A DNA stretch of 64,000 bases, taken from positions 1 through 64,000 of the forward strand of contig NZ_FNAU01000011.1 of NCBI RefSeq assembly GCF_900102025.1, written 5' to 3'. The translations under genes and the position numbers were made by a program. The notes beneath the pieces are model-generated. The model was not told where the DNA came from, searched no databases, and saw nothing but the letters and a program-made list of their open reading frames with translations. Origin of the DNA: Actinobaculum suis (GTDB lineage: Bacteria; Actinomycetota; Actinomycetes; Actinomycetales; Actinomycetaceae). Positions 37,299 through 45,730 of the stretch are shown here, piece by piece (position 1 is the first letter of the stretch; each line of letters opens with the position of its first letter).

Positions 37299-38114
37299 TT
37301 AGGCATAGTCGCCGCCGCGCCAGAGGCGGATGCTGCCGGCTTCCCGGGTGGCGGGCACGTCAATGATCCGCTGGTTTTTGGAGCCGCGGAAAGTTAGTTC
37401 GCGCACGAAAAGATTTTTGATGAATGGCCCATCTACCAGCACGTCTACCAGGGAAAGCAGTTCCTGTTTGTCTGGGGTTTCCCCTTCTGCCATTAACTGT
37501 TCGTAGGTGTAACCCGTCCAGCACCAAATGGTTTTGGTATTGCCAAAACGTTCCCGGAAAGCTTTGGCCAAAGGTAGCAGCACCGGAGTGTTGAGCATAG
37601 GCTCACCGCCCACGAAGGATATGCCAGCCACGTAACTGTGGGCGCAGTCTGCCAGGATGCGTGCTTCTAGTTCGGGCGTATAGGGCGTGCCGTAGCGGAA
37701 GTTTTGGGCCGCCTTGTTGTAGCAGCTGGGGCATTTGAAGGGGCAGCCGGAAACATAGAGCGCGCAACGCACTCCTTCCCCATCCACCATGACGAAGGGT
37801 TTGTAGTCCGCCACATAGCTTTGACTCATGCGCCGGCCATCCCAAGCCCCGGGCTGGCGCGGTTGGCGCACCCCGTGCTCGCTGGCAGCCTGGGCCGGGT
37901 GCACTACTTCCTCTTGGTGGGCGGCCGTTAAATCCGCCCGGTATTCAAAAGCGCTTTGGAGCTGCTTACCGCTATCAGAAACCGAAAGCCCGGGCCGTTC
38001 CCCCTGTGCGAATGCTTGTGCCGCACTGGAATACTGCCCGGCAGGCCGGGGCGCCCCGGAAGTTTCCGGGGCGCCCCCAGCGGCGTCGTCAATTAAATTC
38101 AAGTGCCGTGCCAC
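37299..38114 (-). CDS. nrdG: Anaerobic ribonucleotide reductase activating protein
   Basis: Radical-SAM enzyme that makes the glycyl radical on NrdD. The [4Fe-4S] ligands are in the Cx3Cx2C motif CPFKCPSC, preceded by FVMVDGEGVRCALYVSG. SFVGGEPM and the VDVLVDGPF segment follow. The core begins at YVADYKPF (about residue 100), so the frame has about 95 N-terminal residues not seen in ordinary NrdG. The GTG at 38114 lies 2 nt after the nrdD stop with GGAG in range, so the long form is plausible. An internal ATG at 37829 (MSQSYVADYKP) gives the standard-length protein with a weaker ribosome site. Confidence 0.93.
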   Translation of the reverse strand: MARHLNLIDDAAGGAPETSGAPRPAGQYSSAAQAFAQGERPGLSVSDSGKQLQSAFEYRADLTAAHQEEVVHPAQAASEHGVRQPRQPGAWDGRRMSQSYVADYKPFVMVDGEGVRCALYVSGCPFKCPSCYNKAAQNFRYGTPYTPELEARILADCAHSYVAGISFVGGEPMLNTPVLLPLAKAFRERFGNTKTIWCWTGYTYEQLMAEGETPDKQELLSLVDVLVDGPFIKNLFVRELTFRGSKNQRIIDVPATREAGSIRLWRGGDYA

Positions 38115-38116
38115 GG

Positions 38117-40324
38117 CTACTCCATGAGCTCCTGTGCTTCCGAAAGCGGGCCGTCCATGTGCTTGACGCGGTGCACGATTTCTTCGTGCCGGCCGTGAAC
38201 CATTGGGCGCTTCTGCGGGTTACCCAGGTAACCGCAGGTCCGCTTCACCACATCGCAACGATCCGGATCATCATTGCCGCATTCGGGGCACTTGAAACCT
38301 TCTGCGGTAGGCGCGAATTCGCCGTTGTAACCGCATTCGTAGCACCTATCAATCGGCGTATTCGTACCCAGGTAAGCCACCCGGTCGTAGGCATAGTCCC
38401 ACACGGCTTCCAAAGCCTTGAGGTTATGCGTCAACTTCGGGTATTCGCAGTAGTGGATGAAACCACCGGCCGCGTACTGCGGGTAGTCCTTTTCGAAGTC
38501 GATCTTTTCGAAAGGCGTGATCTTCTTCCGCACGTCATAGTGGAAGGAGTTCGTGTAGTAATCCTTATCCGTAATATCGGGAATGGAACCGAACTTTTCC
38601 TTATCCATGGAGCAGAACCGGTTGGTCAACGATTCGGCCGGGGTGGAGTAGACGGAGAACCAGTACGGGTACTCCTGCTTCCACTCATCTGCTTTCTCCT
38701 TGAGCGACTTCACAATATCGATCGTGAACTGCTTCGCCTCCGGGTTGTGTTCCCAAGCCGGCCCATAGAAAGCGGTAGCGGCTTCGTAGAGCCCGATGTA
38801 ACCGATCGAAAGCGTGGCCCGCTGGTTACGGAAGAACTTGGTGACGTCTTGATCGTCATCGGCCTCCCGAATTCCGAAAGCTCCGTGCCGGTACAGAATC
38901 GGCGCGTTATCTGCCACCGCTTCCTCGCACCGCTGCGCCCGGTAAACCAGTGCCTTCTTCACGATCTCCATGCGTTCGTTGAAGATCTTCCAGAAGTTTT
39001 CTTGGGAACCATTCGCCTCAATAGCAATACGCGGCACGTTCAAGGTAACGACGCCGAGGTTCATCCGGCCCGCGTTCACCGCTTCGCCCGTGGAAGGATC
39101 CACCCACTTGGGCAGGAAGGAACGGCACCCCATGGGAGCCTTGTAATCACCTTCCAGCTCCACGAGCTTGTCATAGCTGAGCACGTCCGGGTACATGCGC
39201 TTGGCCGAACATTCCAGAGCCAGCTGCTTAATGTCATAGTTCGGGTCTTGCGGTTCCAGGTTCACGCCCCGGCGCAAACCGAATACCAGCTTCGGGAAGA
39301 TCGCGGTGTGGTGATCGCGCCCAATCCCTTCGATCCGGATCTGCAAAATCGCCTTCTGAATTTCGCGTTCCAGCGGCTTGGTTCCCATCCCAAAACCGAG
39401 GGTCACGAACGGCGTTTGCCCATTCGAGGAATACAGGGTGTTGATCTCGTATTCCAGCGACTGCATGGCGTCATAAATATCCTTGCGCGTCTTTTCCTGG
39501 GCGTATTCCACGCGGTTTTCTTCCGGCACCCAGCGGTTCGCGTCCGCCATGTGCTTTTCAAAGTTGATCTGCGCGTACGGGGCCAGCACTTCATCAATGC
39601 GATCCACCGAGCACCCGCCGTACTGGCTGGAAGCTACATTGGCAATAATCTGCGCGATTTGCGCCGTGGCAGTGTTGATCGACCGCGGCGATTCCACCCG
39701 TGCGTTACCGATCTGGAAGCCGTCTTTGAGCATGCCCTTGATGTCAATCAGGCAGCAATTGGTCATCGGCTGGAAGGGGTTGTAGTCCAGATCGTGGAAG
39801 TGAATATCGCCTTTGAGGTGAGCGTTGGCAACTTCCGGGGGCAGCATGTGCTTGAGCGCATAGGCCTTGGCTACCGAACCGGCGGTGAGATCACGCTGGG
39901 TGTTGAAAACTCCCGAATCCTTGTTCGCGTTCTCATTCACCACGTTCTTATCGCGGCCGAGTAGCTTCTCCACGGCAACTTCCACGTCCATGGAACGTTC
40001 CCGCGCCTGATCACGATCATGCCGGTATTCGATGTATGCCCGGGCAACTTCCGGATACTCCGACTTCATGAGCACGTTTTCCACGTGGTCCTGGATGGTC
40101 GGAATGTCCAGTTCGCCACCGCCCAAGGAGGCGACGACGGCGCGCGTAGCTTCTTCCTGGAAGGTCACGTTTTCTACGCCTTGCGAATTCATCGCCTTAC
40201 CGATGGCGCGATAAATCTTCGCGGCATCGAATTCGACAACGCGCCCATCCCGCTTGCGCACGCTCCCGCTCTGCTGCGTGAGTTTCGCCGGGTCTTCCAC
40301 CATTCTCCGCTCTGTCACTGACAT
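38117..40324 (-). CDS. nrdD: Anaerobic (class III) ribonucleoside-triphosphate reductase
   Basis: Oxygen-sensitive glycyl-radical enzyme reducing NTPs to dNTPs without oxygen. Order: N-terminal ATP-cone (VRKRDGRVVEFDAAKIYRAI, about 20-110), the ten-stranded barrel with IHFHDLDYNPFQPMTNCCLID and SSQYGGCS, a zinc ribbon (CYECGYN ... CPECGND) and the glycyl-radical loop RTCGYLGNPQKRP near the C-terminus. Length 735 is typical. TTGGAGATCGC precedes the ATG. It is coupled to nrdG 2 nt downstream. A candidate NrdR box pair lies about 155-200 nt upstream. Its presence shows that the organism can replicate without oxygen. Confidence 0.97.
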   Translation of the reverse strand: MSVTERRMVEDPAKLTQQSGSVRKRDGRVVEFDAAKIYRAIGKAMNSQGVENVTFQEEATRAVVASLGGGELDIPTIQDHVENVLMKSEYPEVARAYIEYRHDRDQARERSMDVEVAVEKLLGRDKNVVNENANKDSGVFNTQRDLTAGSVAKAYALKHMLPPEVANAHLKGDIHFHDLDYNPFQPMTNCCLIDIKGMLKDGFQIGNARVESPRSINTATAQIAQIIANVASSQYGGCSVDRIDEVLAPYAQINFEKHMADANRWVPEENRVEYAQEKTRKDIYDAMQSLEYEINTLYSSNGQTPFVTLGFGMGTKPLEREIQKAILQIRIEGIGRDHHTAIFPKLVFGLRRGVNLEPQDPNYDIKQLALECSAKRMYPDVLSYDKLVELEGDYKAPMGCRSFLPKWVDPSTGEAVNAGRMNLGVVTLNVPRIAIEANGSQENFWKIFNERMEIVKKALVYRAQRCEEAVADNAPILYRHGAFGIREADDDQDVTKFFRNQRATLSIGYIGLYEAATAFYGPAWEHNPEAKQFTIDIVKSLKEKADEWKQEYPYWFSVYSTPAESLTNRFCSMDKEKFGSIPDITDKDYYTNSFHYDVRKKITPFEKIDFEKDYPQYAAGGFIHYCEYPKLTHNLKALEAVWDYAYDRVAYLGTNTPIDRCYECGYNGEFAPTAEGFKCPECGNDDPDRCDVVKRTCGYLGNPQKRPMVHGRHEEIVHRVKHMDGPLSEAQELME

Positions 40325-40477
40325 GCGATCTCCAACCCCTTAAACTCTTACCTACTCCCCGCTTGGCGGCACCACCCGCGGGGCAAAACTATTCGTACTT
40401 GGGTGCGACATACGGTTTCTAACGCATCCCACACGCCCGAAGTAAAGCGTTAGCAACATTCTGGTAACGCCCAATTG

Positions 40478-40521
40478 ACTACATATTGTGGTCGATCCTC
40501 CGCGTGAACACAAGATAGCGT
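40478..40521 (-). promoter_or_regulatory. Candidate pair of NrdR boxes upstream of nrdDG
   Basis: ACTACATATTGTGGT (40478-40492) and ACACAAGATAGCGT (40508-40521) each resemble the NrdR palindrome (ACAC-A/T-rich-GTGT) and their centres are about 30 bp apart, close to the three-turn spacing usual for NrdR. The rest of the 414-nt gap shows nothing recognisable. Confidence 0.45.
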
Positions 40522-40738
40522 AGCGCAGAGAAATGACAAAGGTGTAACTTCATTGCGTTACCGGCGTGCCCGGCGCGTCGCCACGCACTCCCCCGCGGCC
40601 ATGCCAATGTTTGCGCGGAAAGAGCGACTACTGCCAAAAAACTTCGGCGTCGTCATAAAAACACCAGCAGCCAAACTGTGCCATTACGCACAATAAGACC
40701 GCTAGCCAGTTTGCTCCCTTTTAGTGAGCTTTCCAGGT

Positions 40739-42142
40739 TTACCGGGCTTTGCCGCGCGCAGCTTCCACAGTTTCGCCGCGGCTGGCAGGTTGCGGAGCCA
40801 GGCGGTAGAGAATCGTTAGCCCCAGGCCTACCGCTGCCAAGATCATGCACACGATCAGCGCGCCGGTGAAATCTCCGCCGGCGGTGGCGGCCATGCTCGC
40901 ACCCCACCGCGGGGCCAAGAAGCTTGCCAAGCAGAAGGCGATGAAAACGATACCGTAGTTGACGCCGTTAAATTTAGGGCCGAAGTTTTCCACGGTGAGC
41001 GGGGCGAAGAGGCTCATAATCCCGCCGAAAGCGCAGGAAATGATCACCACGCCCACTGGGGACACCCAGGTACCGGTACCAAATGCGAGGATCGCGAGCG
41101 CGAGCACCCCCAGGCTGAAAACCGCGGCGAGAGTATTGATAATGCCCCAGCGGTCGGCGATACTGCCCCACACAATCCGGGCCGCGGCATTGCAACCGGC
41201 GAAGAGCGAAACGTAGAGCGCGGCGGTGGCTGGCGCCAGGCCAAACATGTTTTGCCCAATGCTCGCCAGGCTAGACATAATCACCGCACCAAAGCATCCA
41301 CCCAGGAAGAACATGCCGGCAATAATCCAGAACCTGGCCGTGCGCAGTATTTCCCGCCACTGCAAATTTTGCGGGGCGCTCGCTCTGGCGCTCGCCCTGG
41401 CTCTCGCCTTGGCGCTCCCCCTGTTGGCGGCAGGGTTTTTAGCGGCCGGTTTTTGGGCGGCCTTACCTTCCACATTCTTAGCCGCAGCCTTTGCCGGCCC
41501 GGTGTAACCGGCGGGTACGTATCCGGCCGGGCAGGAACGTACGAGGAAAAGAGCTGCCCCGAGGTTTAGCACCGCAAATGCCAGGCCTAGGGCAATGAAG
41601 GTGGCCGAAACTCCCATCTTCGCGATGAGGCTCACGGCAAGCGGGGCCACCAAAACCGCGCCCAGACCCATGCCGGCAGTAATCAGCCCGGATACTTGCC
41701 CGCGCCGATCCGGGAAATAACGCATGGTATTGGTGAGCGCCGAAGAATAGAGCAAACCTTGGCCGGTACCCGTAACGAGTCCGTAGCCGAGTACAAAGAG
41801 CGGCAAGTTCGGGGCCAGCCCGGCCACAATATGCCCCAGTCCGAACAGGCCGCCACCGATGAGCATCAGCGTGCGGGCATAGCCGGCGTCGAGCCACTTG
41901 CCGGAAAGGATCATAACCACCGGAACCAACAGGGAAGTAAAACCGAAGGCGAGCATAACGTCTGGCAATGCCCACCCCTGCGTGGCGGAAACCGGCGGTG
42001 CGAACACGGAGAAGGCCTGCAATGCCCCGGTGGTCAGCATCATGAGAACGGTACCCACGAGCACCGCCCAACGGTTGCCAGCCAGCGCCGCAGTGCCTTC
42101 TTTCCGCCCTCCGGCTGTTACTAGAGTCGAGGCTTTGTTCAT
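40739..42142 (-). CDS. OFA-family MFS transporter with basic central loop
   Basis: Third oxalate/formate-antiporter-type carrier in the window. Twelve helices; APNLPLFVLGYGLVTGTGQGLLYSSALTNTMRYFPDRRGQVSG and GGIMSLFAPLTVENFGPKFNGVNYG are the family blocks. The loop between helices 6 and 7 is extended by a repeat-like Lys/Ala/Arg-rich stretch (KAAAKNVEGKAAQKPAAKNP...KARARASARASAP). I place the start at the ATG at 42142 (MNKASTLV). A run of ten G bases (42148-42157) separated from the ATG by AAGTT acts as the Shine-Dalgarno region, an unusual arrangement that could vary in length. The frame remains open to 42298 without coding character. Confidence 0.87.
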   Translation of the reverse strand: MNKASTLVTAGGRKEGTAALAGNRWAVLVGTVLMMLTTGALQAFSVFAPPVSATQGWALPDVMLAFGFTSLLVPVVMILSGKWLDAGYARTLMLIGGGLFGLGHIVAGLAPNLPLFVLGYGLVTGTGQGLLYSSALTNTMRYFPDRRGQVSGLITAGMGLGAVLVAPLAVSLIAKMGVSATFIALGLAFAVLNLGAALFLVRSCPAGYVPAGYTGPAKAAAKNVEGKAAQKPAAKNPAANRGSAKARARASARASAPQNLQWREILRTARFWIIAGMFFLGGCFGAVIMSSLASIGQNMFGLAPATAALYVSLFAGCNAAARIVWGSIADRWGIINTLAAVFSLGVLALAILAFGTGTWVSPVGVVIISCAFGGIMSLFAPLTVENFGPKFNGVNYGIVFIAFCLASFLAPRWGASMAATAGGDFTGALIVCMILAAVGLGLTILYRLAPQPASRGETVEAARGKAR

Positions 42143-42147
42143 AACTT

Positions 42148-42157
42148 CCCCCCCCCC
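42148..42157 (-). promoter_or_regulatory. Poly-G(10) tract in the ribosome-binding region of the OFA gene
   Basis: Ten consecutive G on the coding (minus) strand, ending 6 nt before the ATG. It is the only candidate ribosome-binding sequence for this gene, and homopolymers of this length are prone to slippage. Confidence 0.7.
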
Positions 42158-42368
42158 CTTTGAACTCGCACAATTCGGATAGCAATGGGTCCCAAGGTAC
42201 AAAACCGGGCAGTTACTTCCTAGTAGGCACCTCTCTGTTTTTAACTTGCATTTTGGCCGGCGCTGTGAATTTGGCGCGGCCGGTGGGCTTGTGTGCAAAT
42301 GCGCGAGACTGGGACGGCCGAAATAAGCAGATCATTGATAGCGTTGATGCGAACAAGATTGGGGAGAC

Positions 42369-43250
42369 ATGCCGAAAGTAGAAGAAACTGCGGTCATATT
42401 TGAAGGTGGGGCGTTTCGGGCTGTGGCCACGGCGCCCGTCGTCGAAAAGCTAATTGCGCTGGGCATTGAGTTTCCGTACGCGGCGGGTATTTCCGCGGGA
42501 GCCACGCATACCGCAAACTATATTTCCAAGGATGCGGGCCGCTCGCGTGCCTCGTTCATTAACCTAGCTGCCGACAAGCGTGCCGGTTCCTGGCAGAGTT
42601 TCTTACAGGGACGCGGGCTTTTTGATTCCGAGTACATCTACCACCATACTTCCGCGCCGGGCGAGCTCCTGCCTTTTGACTATCCGGCGTTGGAAAACTC
42701 TTCGCAGGACTACCGCATCCTGGCTTTCCGCATTGCCGACGGGCAAACCGTGGCCTGGGGGCGCGAGGATGTGCATTCGAAAGAAGATTTTTTGGTGCGG
42801 GTGCAAGCTTCTTCTTCGATGCCCGGGCTGATGCCTTTCACAGCGGTTGATGGGGAGTTTTATGCCGACGGCGGGATCGGGGCCACGGGCGGGATTGCCA
42901 TCGATGCGGCGGAAGCGGACGGGTATGAGAATTTCTTCGTGGTGATGACGCGCAGCCGGGACTACGTGAAAACTTCCAACCCGGTTTCCGATCACCTCAT
43001 GCGCACGCTATTCCGCAACGCTCCCAAGGTGGCCGAAGCGATTGTGGAACGGCCCGAACGTTACAACCGCACGCGGGAACACCTGTTTGAACTTGAACGC
43101 CAAGGGCGGGCCTATCTTTACTTCCCCGAACATGCACTTCCGGCCAACCGGGAACGCGATCCGGAAAAGCTCACCGTCGCCTATGAAGCTGCACAGGCCC
43201 AGGTAGAAGCCGAATACCCGCGCTGGCTGCGTTTCTTGGAACTGGACTGA
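42369..43250 (+). CDS. Patatin-like phospholipase
   Basis: Ser-Asp dyad lipid acyl hydrolase, 293 residues, of the bacterial RssA/YjjU type. FEGGAFRAVATAPV is the glycine-rich oxyanion loop, the nucleophile is in GISAGA (about residue 40), and the dyad Asp is in ADGGIGATGG (about 160). A C-terminal ~90-residue segment with RPERYNRTREHLFELERQGRAYLYFPE is typical of the YjjU group. GGGGAG precedes the ATG. No membrane helix or signal. Divergent from the OFA gene and followed by tRNA-Ser. Confidence 0.88.
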   Translation: MPKVEETAVIFEGGAFRAVATAPVVEKLIALGIEFPYAAGISAGATHTANYISKDAGRSRASFINLAADKRAGSWQSFLQGRGLFDSEYIYHHTSAPGELLPFDYPALENSSQDYRILAFRIADGQTVAWGREDVHSKEDFLVRVQASSSMPGLMPFTAVDGEFYADGGIGATGGIAIDAAEADGYENFFVVMTRSRDYVKTSNPVSDHLMRTLFRNAPKVAEAIVERPERYNRTREHLFELERQGRAYLYFPEHALPANRERDPEKLTVAYEAAQAQVEAEYPRWLRFLELD

Positions 43251-43333
43251 ATTTGAAATGTGCCCGACGGCTCACATCTAAAAACTCGCCAAAACTGCCT
43301 GTTATCGGTTATCCTATTGGGGCGCTAATGCGT

Positions 43334-43418
43334 GGAGGATTCGCCTAGTGGCCTATGGCGCTCGCCTGGAACGCGGGTTGGGTTAACGCCCTCGGGGGTT
43401 CGAATCCCCCATCCTCCG
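43334..43418 (+). tRNA. tRNA-Ser (anticodon GGA)
   Basis: The acceptor arm GGAGGAT pairs with ATCCTCC and the discriminator is G. The D arm is followed by an anticodon stem CTCGC/GCGGG with loop CTGGAAC (anticodon GGA, serine). A long type II variable arm (about 43376-43393) and a T arm GGGGGTTCGAATCCCCC complete the 85-nt molecule. CCA is not encoded. Its 3' end with the following terminator is duplicated 3.8 kb downstream, so this tRNA is the insertion site of the island to its right. Confidence 0.95.
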
Positions 43419-43471
43419 CAGTAAGCCGCTCCTAGAATTTCTGGGAGCGGCTTTTTCATGCGGTTTACGGC
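43414..43471 (+). repeat. attL-like copy of 58-nt direct repeat
   Basis: Runs from CTCCGCA (3' end of tRNA-Ser) through the terminator to CATGCGGTTTACGGC. It matches 47187-47244 at about 54 of 58 positions by eye, with no gaps. Confidence 0.8.
43423..43456 (+). terminator. tRNA-Ser terminator
   Basis: AAGCCGCTCC (43423-43432) and GGAGCGGCTT (43444-43453) form a 10-bp stem whose last two T bases begin a run of five T (43452-43456). Confidence 0.85.
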
Positions 43472-43877
43472 GAGACAGCGCGGGAAACTTGGGTCAGTCA
43501 TCCAATTCGCGAATATGCTTCCATATTGCTCTATGCACTCCTGTGTACATAGTGAGGGATACGTCCAGGGACACACGCAAGGGATACAAAATTCGAACAC
43601 CCCTCCCACCAAAAGGTTATGACCCTATTTTTATTGGAGCGCCAGGCGGAGCAATGGTCCAAATATGGTTGCCAGCTAAGAACCTTACCCAGGCCTTAAC
43701 AAAGGCTATCGCACTATTAGAGCCCCGCGTGCCCATGGTCGGGCTATCAGCGTTGTCTAAAGCCATTGCTGACGCGGGCTAGCCCATGCCCACCAACAAG
43801 GGCTCAGGCCCCGATTTATGTTAATAAGACAAATCGATGTTTTACGTATAGAAGGCGTTCCCTTTGGTTTTGCGGCA

Positions 43878-43917
43878 AAAGTGCCGGCGAGGAGATGATT
43901 AACCTCGCCGGCACTTT
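43878..43917 (-). terminator. Terminator of the island's secreted-protein operon
   Basis: AAAGTGCCGGCGAGG (43878-43892) and CCTCGCCGGCACTTT (43903-43917) form a perfect 15-bp stem with a 10-nt loop. On the minus strand the stem ends in TTTT. It lies 80 nt after the 43997 stop codon. Confidence 0.75.
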
Positions 43918-43996
43918 CGTAGTAACTATCATACAATCTCTTGTTACGAGTTTTTATACATGCAGCATTCCGCAAACGGCACTTACCTTATGAGGA

Positions 43997-44401
43997 CTAC
44001 TCAGTGGGAGTAGCTTCGGAGAGCAGCATCTTGGTGGTAGTGAAATGGGTCGCCCACGTTTTCCCGACCCCAAGTCTTACAGCCTCTTGTAAGTAATTCG
44101 AAACTACATCGAAGTGTCCGGTAGTGGGGTAGTGGATCCCGCGCATACCGTGCGATTCCGGGATCAGCAATTCTCCGCGTTCCCATTTGCCGCCGAAGGC
44201 TCGTCTCAATCCTTCACCCAAAAACATGGTGTATTTTTCTTGCACCCATGCCGATGCTGGATCTTGAGTTTGCAAGAATAGCTTCTCGCACTCGTGCAAA
44301 GAGCTCGTGGACCAGGGTGAATCGTGGTCCGCACCGGGGATTACGTACTTAAAATCTCCCGAGTCTATAAACGTTTGAGCTATGTTAGCGAACTGTTCCA
44401 T
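43997..44401 (-). CDS. Island protein of unknown function, possible immunity-type partner
   Basis: 134 residues, acidic to neutral, no signal peptide and no membrane segment, so probably cytoplasmic. Features: VIPGADHDSPWSTSSLHECEKLF, MFLGEGLRRAFGGKWERGELLIP, GIHYPTTGHFDVVSNYLQEAV. I recognise no family with certainty; the LGEGLRRAFGGKW pattern resembles small immunity or SMI1-like proteins, but this is only an impression. It begins one codon after the stop of the secreted protein gene, with CGAGG of that gene's end as ribosome site, so the two products are made together. The tight pairing with a secreted protein is why an immunity or chaperone role is considered. Confidence 0.6.
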   Translation of the reverse strand: MEQFANIAQTFIDSGDFKYVIPGADHDSPWSTSSLHECEKLFLQTQDPASAWVQEKYTMFLGEGLRRAFGGKWERGELLIPESHGMRGIHYPTTGHFDVVSNYLQEAVRLGVGKTWATHFTTTKMLLSEATPTE

Positions 44402-44404
44402 GTT

Positions 44405-44833
44405 TTACCTCGTTAGGACCCACACCTTGCCCCTTTTTCTGCACTTTAGCTTAGGCTTGTCAGGGAACTGGTTATTGTAAAAGGCACGTGCAGCCTCGCA
44501 GGCGGGCTTTGAAAGAAGAACTCTAAATACTGCACCCCAGGCAAAATTAGGCTGTACACGAGATGATTCTAGGTCAAATCTTTCGCCATGATGTAAGCTG
44601 CCTGGTTCATGTACGGGGTACAGCTTAGCGAATTCGAGAAGAAGATCATCGCTTTGAGAGCTTATGGCGTTCGAAACGATTGGCGAAGGTTGCGATTCCA
44701 CCTCTATGTGAGCGTCGGTAGACGCAACAGCGGGGGTGATATTCACGGTGGTGGCAAATAGCGCAGATGCGACTGCAGTAGCTACCGAGGCTTTCGTTAA
44801 TTTTCTTTTCATATCCAGAATGTTCCTTGCCAT
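44405..44833 (-). CDS. Secreted small cationic protein of the island
   Basis: 142 residues with an N-terminal signal peptide: basic start (MKRKLTK), hydrophobic core (ASVATAVASALFATTVNI) and a likely cleavage after TPAVAS. The mature part (about 100 residues) begins acidic (HIEVESQPSP) and ends strongly basic (KPKLKCRKRGKVWVLTR), with two cysteines (SKPACEAAR and KLKCRKR) that may form one disulfide. No known domain. The ATG at 44833 has GGAG 7 nt upstream; the ATG at 44812 is an alternative and keeps the whole signal. It is followed directly by the 43997 gene and preceded by a two-component system, an arrangement familiar from regulated bacteriocin or toxin loci. That function is inference. 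Confidence 0.65.
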   Translation of the reverse strand: MARNILDMKRKLTKASVATAVASALFATTVNITPAVASTDAHIEVESQPSPIVSNAISSQSDDLLLEFAKLYPVHEPGSLHHGERFDLESSRVQPNFAWGAVFRVLLSKPACEAARAFYNNQFPDKPKLKCRKRGKVWVLTR

Positions 44834-45043
44834 CGTGCCGCTCCTACGGCGGCTCGGTTGCGTTTGTGTATCTAACGTTACGGCCGGAATTATCCGAGCG
44901 ATATAGATGTTTTATAGAGTCTCATACCGATTTTCTTCGGTACGGAAAAGTGCCTGGCGGGCGGGTGCGGAGCCGACGATGTAAATAAAAAGGCTAGGGG
45001 GCCGGACTAAGGGGAGCTCGTGCATCTACTTTCTGCTTGTGTA
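44834..45043 (-). promoter_or_regulatory. Promoter region of the secreted-protein operon
   Basis: AT-rich 210-nt gap. TACCGA (about 44927) and TCGGTA (about 44937) form a small hairpin that could end the upstream regulator transcript. TAGATA near 44868 and TATAAA near 44911 (minus strand) are -10-like. A binding site for the island's response regulator would be expected here, but I cannot identify one. Confidence 0.35.
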
Positions 45044-45730
45044 CTACTTGTGTAATCCAGCCTTCAAAGCGGTCACTACCAGTTCGACGCGCGTATTACA
45101 ACTCATATGCGCAAGGATGTCGGAAACGTATGAACGTACAGTTGTTTCCTTGAGATTTAGCCGGCGCGCAATCGTCTTATTAGTGGCTGCTTCCAAAAGG
45201 AGATTGAAGGTGGGCTGCAATCGAGCCGGTAAGGACTGCACGGCGGCAATGAAATCGGCATATTTTCCCTGGCTAACGTGTGACTGAAAATACGCTTCGG
45301 CTAAGATTTCTGTGGGCCGCGCAGACATTATTTTTTCGCCCTTATATGCTTTTCTAATGGCCTGCACAAGATCTGGTATTAGAACGTCTTTCGTTAGGAA
45401 GCCGCGTACGCCCGCTCCGATAGACTGGGCAAGAGATTCTTCCTGATGAAAAGCTGTGAGCATAATGATCGCGATATTCGGATATTGAAAACTCACTTCT
45501 CGAGCAGTCTCAACTCCGTCTTTTATGGGCATATCAACGTCTAAGAGTAATACGTCTACGCTTTGCGTACATAAAAGGCGGAGGGCTTCTGCGCCATCCT
45601 GCGCCACCCAGGCGATCTCAATACCTTCCTCGTGTGCCAAGAGTCGTTGCAAACCCTCACGCATGATGTGGTCATCGTCGGCGATCGCAATTTTTAAAGT
45701 AATCTTTTCTTGTTTCGCTTCGACATTCAT
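45044..45730 (-). CDS. NarL/LuxR-family response regulator of the island
   Basis: 228-residue regulator. Receiver domain: IAIADDDHIMREGLQRLL with the acidic cluster, phosphoacceptor Asp in VLLLDVDMPIKDG, Thr in IIMLTAFHQEES and Lys in GFLTKDVLIPDL. The C-terminal HTH (about 165-225) has LLLEAATNKTIARRLNLKETTVRSYVSDILAHM. It overlaps the kinase gene by 4 nt (ATGA), a classic coupled pair. It lacks the usual LTxRE start of the LuxR HTH (here LPARLQPTFNLLLEAA), so it is rather diverged. The secreted-protein operon immediately downstream is its most likely target. Confidence 0.9.
   Translation of the reverse strand: MNVEAKQEKITLKIAIADDDHIMREGLQRLLAHEEGIEIAWVAQDGAEALRLLCTQSVDVLLLDVDMPIKDGVETAREVSFQYPNIAIIMLTAFHQEESLAQSIGAGVRGFLTKDVLIPDLVQAIRKAYKGEKIMSARPTEILAEAYFQSHVSQGKYADFIAAVQSLPARLQPTFNLLLEAATNKTIARRLNLKETTVRSYVSDILAHMSCNTRVELVVTALKAGLHK

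Noticed and set aside
38006-39964. 652-residue open frame opposite nrdD
   Set aside because: Antisense of a highly conserved enzyme gene; arises from codon bias.
43334-43612. Minus-strand frame over tRNA-Ser
   Set aside because: Translation of a tRNA gene and its terminator; not a protein.
43489-43782. 97-residue frame at the left end of the island
   Set aside because: No ribosome site, no recognisable domain and no integrase motifs; might be a remnant but cannot be supported.
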